Assembly: GCF_050627025.1 (NCBI RefSeq)
Contig: NZ_CP192472.1
DNA: 64,000 bases
Origin: Variovorax paradoxus_P
GTDB lineage: Bacteria > Pseudomonadota > Gammaproteobacteria > Burkholderiales > Burkholderiaceae_C
Direction: 5' to 3' (one strand)
Shown: piece by piece, positions 59,521-64,000 of the stretch
Layout: each line of letters opens with the position of its first letter
How positions within the stretch are numbered: the first letter of the stretch is position 1
Notes under the pieces: model-generated
The model's input: only the letters and a program-made list of their open reading frames with translations
What the model was told of the DNA's origin: nothing
Databases searched by the model: none
Translations under genes and position numbers: made by a program

Positions 59521-61023
59521 CTACTTAGCCCGCAGCTCAACGGCGACGTCCCGAAATGCGAGCAATGCAGCTTCCATATGATCGATGATCTCTTGCTGCA
59601 AGACATCTGGTGCTGGCAGATCGTCAAAGTTGTCCAGACTATCGTCTTTCAACCAAAAAATATCAAGGCTGGCCCTGTCGCGTGCCATCAGTTCCTTGTA
59701 ACTGAAGAATTTAAAGCGTTCGGTGGCAGTCCGCTCGTGACGGTCTCCAGGGTTGTAGCAGGTGATGAAATCCTGCAAGTCATCTAATTTAAGCGTACGA
59801 GTCTTCAGCGTGAAATGCTTGTTGGTACGCAAGTCATAGAACCACACGCCTTTGGTATGGATCTTTCCGTCTTTGGGCTTGGCGTCGAAGAACACCACAT
59901 TGGCCTTCACCCCTTGCGCGTAGAAGATGCCGGTGGGCAGGCGTAGGATGGTGTGCACGTCGCAGGACTCCAGCAGCTTGCGACGAATCTGCTCGCCGGC
60001 ACCACCCTCAAAAAGCACATTGTCAGGTAGCACTACGGCCGCCTTGCCATTCACGTTCAGCATGCTCACGATGTGCTGCAAGAAGTTCAGCTGCTTGTTT
60101 GAGGTGGTTTCCCAGAAATCCTGTCGTTCGTAGGTCAATGCCTCTTTGTCTTCCTCACCGTCTCCATTAGTGATGGTCATACTGCTCTTCTTGCCAAAGG
60201 GTGGATTGGCTAGCACATAGTCCACCTTGACCTTGGGCTCGGCGATGAGGGCATCCGAACGATCGACCGAGGGTTCGCCGTCCAGTTCGCCAATGTTGTG
60301 CAGGAACAGGTTCATCAAGCACATACGGCGGGTGTTTGGCACGATCTCGTTGCCATAGAAGGTCTGCTCGCGCAGAAATCGCGCCTGCTTGGCGTTCAGC
60401 TTCAGAATGTCTCTTTGAAGCCAAGTGGCATTATCTTTTAACCACTGCCCTGTACCGGATAACCATTCATTGGCAATCAAGAAGAACCCGCCGGTTCCGC
60501 ACGCGGGATCGGCGATCTTCTTCATCGGCTGAGGGCGGACACAAGCCACCATTGCTTGAATGATCGCTCGCGGCGTGAAGTACTGCCCCGCACCGCTCTT
60601 GGTGTCTTCCGCATTCTTCTGCAACAGGCCTTCATACAAATCACCTTTGGTGTCGGCGTCGAGACCGATCCAATTCTCGGCATCGATCAGCTGCACCAGG
60701 CGAGAAAGCTTGGCAGGGTCTTGAATCTTGTTTTGCGCGTTAAAGAAGATGGCGCCCAACATGCCCGGTTGTTGCCCTAGCTTGTGCAGGGTGGCCAGGT
60801 ATTGGGTTTCCAACGGTGTGCCGACCTTGGAAATTAAGCTGGACCAGTCATAGCGCTTGGGAATGCGGGTATCACGGTTGTACGGCTCTTGCGCGTATTC
60901 GTGCGCAAACTTCAGGAAGAGCAGATAGGTGAGTTGTTCAAGGTAGTCGCCGTAGCTTACCCCGTCATCCCGCAGGGTATGGCAGAAGTTCCAGACCTTC
61001 TGGACCAGGGTGGATGTATTCAT
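59521..61023 (-). CDS. hsdM: Type I restriction-modification DNA methyltransferase subunit
   Basis: A 500-residue N6-adenine methyltransferase. The N-terminal helical domain (about 5-130) is followed by GQYFTPRAII (147), the SAM motif ADPACGTGGFFL (171) and the catalytic NPPFGKKSS (273). VVLPDNVLFEGGAGEQIR and FYAQGVKANVVFFD are typical HsdM sequences. All key residues are intact. Its start is 1 nt after the stop of the HNH gene upstream (TGAGATG), so it is coupled to the ATPase/HNH pair. No hsdS or hsdR follows. It would need the HsdS whose 3' end is at 63566. Confidence 0.95.
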   Translation of the reverse strand: MNTSTLVQKVWNFCHTLRDDGVSYGDYLEQLTYLLFLKFAHEYAQEPYNRDTRIPKRYDWSSLISKVGTPLETQYLATLHKLGQQPGMLGAIFFNAQNKIQDPAKLSRLVQLIDAENWIGLDADTKGDLYEGLLQKNAEDTKSGAGQYFTPRAIIQAMVACVRPQPMKKIADPACGTGGFFLIANEWLSGTGQWLKDNATWLQRDILKLNAKQARFLREQTFYGNEIVPNTRRMCLMNLFLHNIGELDGEPSVDRSDALIAEPKVKVDYVLANPPFGKKSSMTITNGDGEEDKEALTYERQDFWETTSNKQLNFLQHIVSMLNVNGKAAVVLPDNVLFEGGAGEQIRRKLLESCDVHTILRLPTGIFYAQGVKANVVFFDAKPKDGKIHTKGVWFYDLRTNKHFTLKTRTLKLDDLQDFITCYNPGDRHERTATERFKFFSYKELMARDRASLDIFWLKDDSLDNFDDLPAPDVLQQEIIDHMEAALLAFRDVAVELRAK

Positions 61024-61024
61024 C

Positions 61025-61828
61025 TCAGGTTTCTAACAACTTTTGGATCCAAGGGTGCTCATCATGTCGCTGCCCCTTGAGAAGGAAGATCATGTCCCCA
61101 CTGAAAGGGGCCTTGCGGTCAATAGCGCGCCGAATTTTTTTTGCGATGGTTGTGAAGTGCTCATTCATCCCCGGCTGCCCGAAAAACATCTTGGCTTGTT
61201 CAACATCAGCCATTAGTCGGACCGCAGCCGAATGCCGCTGCTTACAGGTCGGTTCGTAGTCAAGGTGGTAGATGGCGATTGACTCTTCGACCCGATGCCT
61301 CTCAGAAGCATCCTGGCTCGCCGGGCAGGGCTTGCCGTTTTCCTGTTGACAGCCAATCAGTTCCCAGTCATCGAGCTCGCAGGGGTCGAGCAGCGCGGGT
61401 TTCTCTCGATTTAACGGTCCCGGCGCATACAGGCGATGGCCTTCATCGAGAAGAGGGAATCGATCTGCCTTGCCTCCGGCAGTTCCGTTCGCTACGTCCC
61501 TACGACGGCTATTGCAGAAGGTACAGGCGTATCGAAAATTGCGACGATCAAATGCTAACCATCGATAGCCGGTGTGCGGATTCGCCGCATCACTTACCCG
61601 GCCTTTGGGACGAAAGTGGTCCACAGCATTGTCCGCGCGATCCACCTGTGATTCGCAGTACCAGCACTTCTTGTCAGGAAAAAGCGCAGCCAATCCATCC
61701 TTAAGCTCGCGCCAGACATCCGCATAGTCGTCGGGGGCTGCGCCCCCTGCTACAGCGGCAGAGGCCGCGGCAGCTCTCGCCAGCCATCCGCCCGGCAAGG
61801 CTAGTTCGTCCTGGTCGATATATCTCAT
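61025..61828 (-). CDS. HNH endonuclease, PtuB/TIGR02646-like
   Basis: A 267-residue nuclease candidate. The HNH centre is CWYCES (55-58), VDHFRPKGRV (69) and ACTFCNSRRRD (102-106): C-x2-C, D-H-x2-P and C-x2-C-N, as in the TIGR02646/PtuB family. PtuB is the nuclease of the Septu defence system and of retron Ec78. The remainder has LLDPCELDDWELIGCQQ and a helical C-terminus. ATG 61828 overlaps the ATPase stop by 4 bp, the usual PtuA-PtuB coupling. Confidence 0.85.
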   Translation of the reverse strand: MRYIDQDELALPGGWLARAAAASAAVAGGAAPDDYADVWRELKDGLAALFPDKKCWYCESQVDRADNAVDHFRPKGRVSDAANPHTGYRWLAFDRRNFRYACTFCNSRRRDVANGTAGGKADRFPLLDEGHRLYAPGPLNREKPALLDPCELDDWELIGCQQENGKPCPASQDASERHRVEESIAIYHLDYEPTCKQRHSAAVRLMADVEQAKMFFGQPGMNEHFTTIAKKIRRAIDRKAPFSGDMIFLLKGQRHDEHPWIQKLLET

Positions 61829-63564
61829 GAGTCGGCTTTGTCTATCTCGTCCTTCATAAGCTTTCCAATCAGCTCTGTAGCCAAGTCCTCGCGCTCTTCG
61901 CGGGTCATGGTGACGGCGCTTGTAGCCAACGTCAGCGGATCAGTCTCAGCAAAGCGAGTCTTCAACGCTTCATTTCTTAGCCGGAGATATCGCGAAAACT
62001 CATCATCTGGATGAAAAAACCTGAACCCGAGCCGGTTCAACTCATCGTTTATCTTGTCCAGTGTCACCTGTTCTGAAGGCGACAAGCTGGGCTTTACTGC
62101 AAACGCGCGCTGCTCTTCCAATAGAAGTTGTGTCGACCTGTCCAGCGAAGAGGCGATACCAAACATGTCACTGGTCACAATGGCGGCATACCCCATGCCG
62201 CGCGGTGCCATCTCCGGGTAGCCTGCGATGATTTGACGATGCTCGTCCTGTTTGTGCATTCGCAGGATCTGCACCTGTTCGCGGTCGAGCTCGGCGATGG
62301 CCAACGGGTTGTGGGTCGTCAGCAGGATGTGGCTCGTTTCCTCTTGTGTTGTCCCACTAGCGATGAACTGCTTCAGGTATGAGATGTAGTCGACGCTCCA
62401 GCGCGGATTCAAATGGGTATCCGGCTCATCCAGCAGGAATAGGCTTTCATCCTCGGCGGTGAAGCGAAGTAGTCCCAACACGGTCAACAACTGCTGTTCG
62501 CCTTCACTGAGTTCGCGAAACGTCACGCTGCCATCGTTCTTTTTCAGGCGGACGCGAATGCGCACTTCTTCGATCAGCTCGGAGACATAGGTACTCTCCA
62601 GGTCGCGAAAAAACTGTGCGGGCAACTGCTTTCCAACTAAGCGGCGAAGTGCATCAATGTCCTTGATGAAAAGATACTGGAATTCGGTTGTTTCCTTGTT
62701 CCAGAGCGTGATTTGCTTGTCTCTTTTGATCCGGATGGGAGCGAGGGCAACACTTTGTAGACGGTCCAAGAATGTCTGGACAACTCCCTTTGCTCCCCAG
62801 AATCGTTCGTCACCGGCAGAATCAACTTTCTTGTTTCCACGCCGCTTACTCCAGCCGGGCTGTTTCAAAACAAAGAGGACAGATTCAATTCCTTCATCTG
62901 GATCAATCCCCATGTTTTTCTCAAGAAGATCGCGAACTTCACTGGACTGCTGAATCATGAAGGCCAACAACACGAACTGACTGTGCACGGGCATCGCATA
63001 GAACAGACGCTTCATGCCAGGGTCATCGCCGTTGCGCAGCTTGCTGTCGTAGCTCTCCAAGTAAGGGCGAAACACCTCATGCATGCGCGGGCTTTCGCCC
63101 GAGTAATAGCTAAAAACGTAGCGAGGCAGGTGCAGCCTATCGTCAGTCAAGAAGGCGGTCAGTTTGATGGCTTTACCGCGCGAAGCCGATACCGATTTTT
63201 CGTCGTCGATAAATGGAACTAAGGTGCCTTCGCCACTGGCCTGCGCACCGGTAGCGACGTGAATGATGAAGGGCTCTTTGCTGCGGTCCGGATCGGCATC
63301 AATATGAATGTGGCGCAGGGTTTCTCCGGCGCCCATGCGATACGCCAACTGAAAGGCGAAAGCAGGTGTGCGCTTTTTCGCGATGAGATCGCGGAAGATG
63401 ATCGCCAGTGCTTCTAGTACATTGGACTTGCCGGTGCCGTTCCAGCCGATCACAACCGTAACCCAATGATCCTGATCGAAGTCGATAGCGACATTCTTCA
63501 GGTTCTTAAATTGGTGTGTTCGACTATCTTTGACGCTGCCGATGGTTAGCTTGTCCAAGCGCAT
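61825..63564 (-). CDS. AAA/ABC-type ATPase, PtuA-like
   Basis: A 579-residue ATPase of the OLD/RecF-like AAA_21 class. Walker A is IGWNGTGKSNV (40-47), the signature ELSEGEQQLLTVLGLL (352), Walker B SLFLLDEPDTHLNP (376-387) and the H-loop TTHNP (416). A long helical insert lies between Walker A and the signature, and a C-terminal tail of about 120 residues follows the ATPase core. No TOPRIM domain is evident. This matches PtuA, which assembles and gates the PtuB nuclease. It starts 1 nt after the hsdS stop codon. Confidence 0.85.
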   Translation of the reverse strand: MRLDKLTIGSVKDSRTHQFKNLKNVAIDFDQDHWVTVVIGWNGTGKSNVLEALAIIFRDLIAKKRTPAFAFQLAYRMGAGETLRHIHIDADPDRSKEPFIIHVATGAQASGEGTLVPFIDDEKSVSASRGKAIKLTAFLTDDRLHLPRYVFSYYSGESPRMHEVFRPYLESYDSKLRNGDDPGMKRLFYAMPVHSQFVLLAFMIQQSSEVRDLLEKNMGIDPDEGIESVLFVLKQPGWSKRRGNKKVDSAGDERFWGAKGVVQTFLDRLQSVALAPIRIKRDKQITLWNKETTEFQYLFIKDIDALRRLVGKQLPAQFFRDLESTYVSELIEEVRIRVRLKKNDGSVTFRELSEGEQQLLTVLGLLRFTAEDESLFLLDEPDTHLNPRWSVDYISYLKQFIASGTTQEETSHILLTTHNPLAIAELDREQVQILRMHKQDEHRQIIAGYPEMAPRGMGYAAIVTSDMFGIASSLDRSTQLLLEEQRAFAVKPSLSPSEQVTLDKINDELNRLGFRFFHPDDEFSRYLRLRNEALKTRFAETDPLTLATSAVTMTREEREDLATELIGKLMKDEIDKADS

Positions 63565-63565
63565 G

Positions 63566-64000
63566 TCAGCCTGCCACCAGTTTCAAGCGGTCATATAGCT
63601 TGCGACCTTCCGCGTCGGTTACGGACTCGACCTCTAAGCGGCCAGCCTTGTCCAAGTCGCGCAACTCGGCGTAGAGAATTTCGATGTGCTCTGTTAGCGC
63701 GCCATCGGAAATACCACAGCGGCGATAGGCCTCTTGTGCTGGTAACCAGTCGCCGGCTTCGGCGAGCACTGTGATCAACTTGCTTACCACTGCATCGATC
63801 TCTTTCTGTTGTTTGGCCTTGCGGGCCTTTGGCAACTTGGTGCGCTTGGTCTGCTCTGCCCGCACGCGTTCCAGCAGCATGCTGGCGGGTTCGTCAGTCG
63901 GGTCCTGTTGCACCAATTGGCCGGAGAAGGCTGCTCGCAGGATGTTCTGACGTTGAGCGGCGCATTGCTTGAGCGAGTGTGCATTGAAGGCGAGTTGATC
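63566..64000 (-). CDS. hsdS: Type I specificity subunit HsdS, C-terminal fragment with extension
   Basis: Only the last 144 residues are in the window. Reading in from the edge, DQLAFNAHSLKQCAAQRQNI and LRAAFSGQLVQQDPTDEPAS are the recognisable coiled-coil end of an HsdS (the QRQNILRAAF..G.LV.QDP.DEPA pattern). Most HsdS proteins stop soon after this point. Here a basic linker (KLPKARKAKQQ) leads to about 80 further residues that look like a small winged helix (WLPAQEAYRRCGISDGALTE, then LEVESVTDAEGRKLYDR). The target-recognition domains are outside the window. Confidence 0.82.
   Translation of the reverse strand, partial: DQLAFNAHSLKQCAAQRQNILRAAFSGQLVQQDPTDEPASMLLERVRAEQTKRTKLPKARKAKQQKEIDAVVSKLITVLAEAGDWLPAQEAYRRCGISDGALTEHIEILYAELRDLDKAGRLEVESVTDAEGRKLYDRLKLVAG

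Noticed and set aside
61825..63564. Assignment of the ATPase as RecF, SMC or an OLD-type nuclease
   Set aside because: No TOPRIM domain follows the ATPase core, and the gene is overlapped by a PtuB-type HNH gene, which fits PtuA better.
57945..64000. Prophage or integrative element origin of the defence island
   Set aside because: No integrase, phage structural gene, tRNA or flanking repeat is visible within the window; transfer is suggested by composition only.

Overview
The window is high-GC DNA that reads like a chromosome segment of a betaproteobacterium in the Comamonadaceae, most probably Variovorax or a close relative. This rests on gene content: a Bug-type solute receptor, 3-mercaptopropionate-dioxygenase-like and sulfonate genes, many LysR regulators, class II aldolase and DUF1295 families, short intergenic GC palindromes, and dense ATGA-overlap operons. 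No rRNA, tRNA, CRISPR array, integrase or transposase was found.

Layout. 1-2.8 kb: start of a TetR gene with a 32-bp palindrome upstream, a PAS-PAS histidine kinase and an exported amidohydrolase. 2.9-8.9 kb: purine salvage (adenine deaminase, MFS carrier with divergent LysR, BMP/PnrA-type receptor, guanine deaminase). 8.9-12.2 kb: dcd, a YpfJ-type zinc metallopeptidase and a RhlE-type helicase. 12.2-25.0 kb: a large organosulfur cluster. Its left arm (minus strand) has a four-domain rhodanese, a thiol dioxygenase, a receptor and an SfnB/DszC-type monooxygenase. Its right arm (plus strand) has a receptor, an SsuD-type monooxygenase, a class II aldolase, a second receptor with permease and ATPase, a membrane-anchored cytochrome c and another receptor. 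Four receptors share one permease/ATPase pair. 25.0-34.6 kb: MocR regulator, an acetyltransferase with an in-frame amber codon, apaH, a CNNM/CorC protein, a nitrobindin-like protein, a glycine-rich autotransporter, a small exported protein and another acetyltransferase.

34.6-44.2 kb: a lipid-modification and photo-oxidative-stress locus. An ECF sigma factor and a ChrR-type zinc/cupin anti-sigma factor sit between two operons, each carrying a cyclopropane-fatty-acid-synthase-like methyltransferase. I find three promoter-like sequences (one per operon plus one for the sigma gene itself), all with an ATC(C/T) -35 core, an 18-bp spacer and a TA-rich -10. The whole locus therefore looks like one regulon. 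44.2-57.9 kb: GFA protein with a perfect 16-bp palindrome, AraC and a peroxiredoxin-like protein, Bug receptor plus DHDPS-family lyase with divergent LysR, acetate kinase, DHA2 exporter with divergent LysR, SMP-30 lactonase, an atypical class A penicillin-binding protein and phosphate acetyltransferase.

57.9-64.0 kb: a defence island with visibly more AT-rich codon use. It has an HNH (McrA-like) endonuclease gene and, on the other strand, a tightly packed operon hsdS (3' end) - AAA ATPase - HNH nuclease - hsdM. The ATPase/HNH pair resembles PtuA/PtuB of Septu and retron-Ec78, here embedded between the specificity and methyltransferase genes of a type I restriction-modification locus. No hsdS or hsdR follows hsdM; hsdR, if present, lies beyond 64000. 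This is the best candidate in the window for an under-described system.
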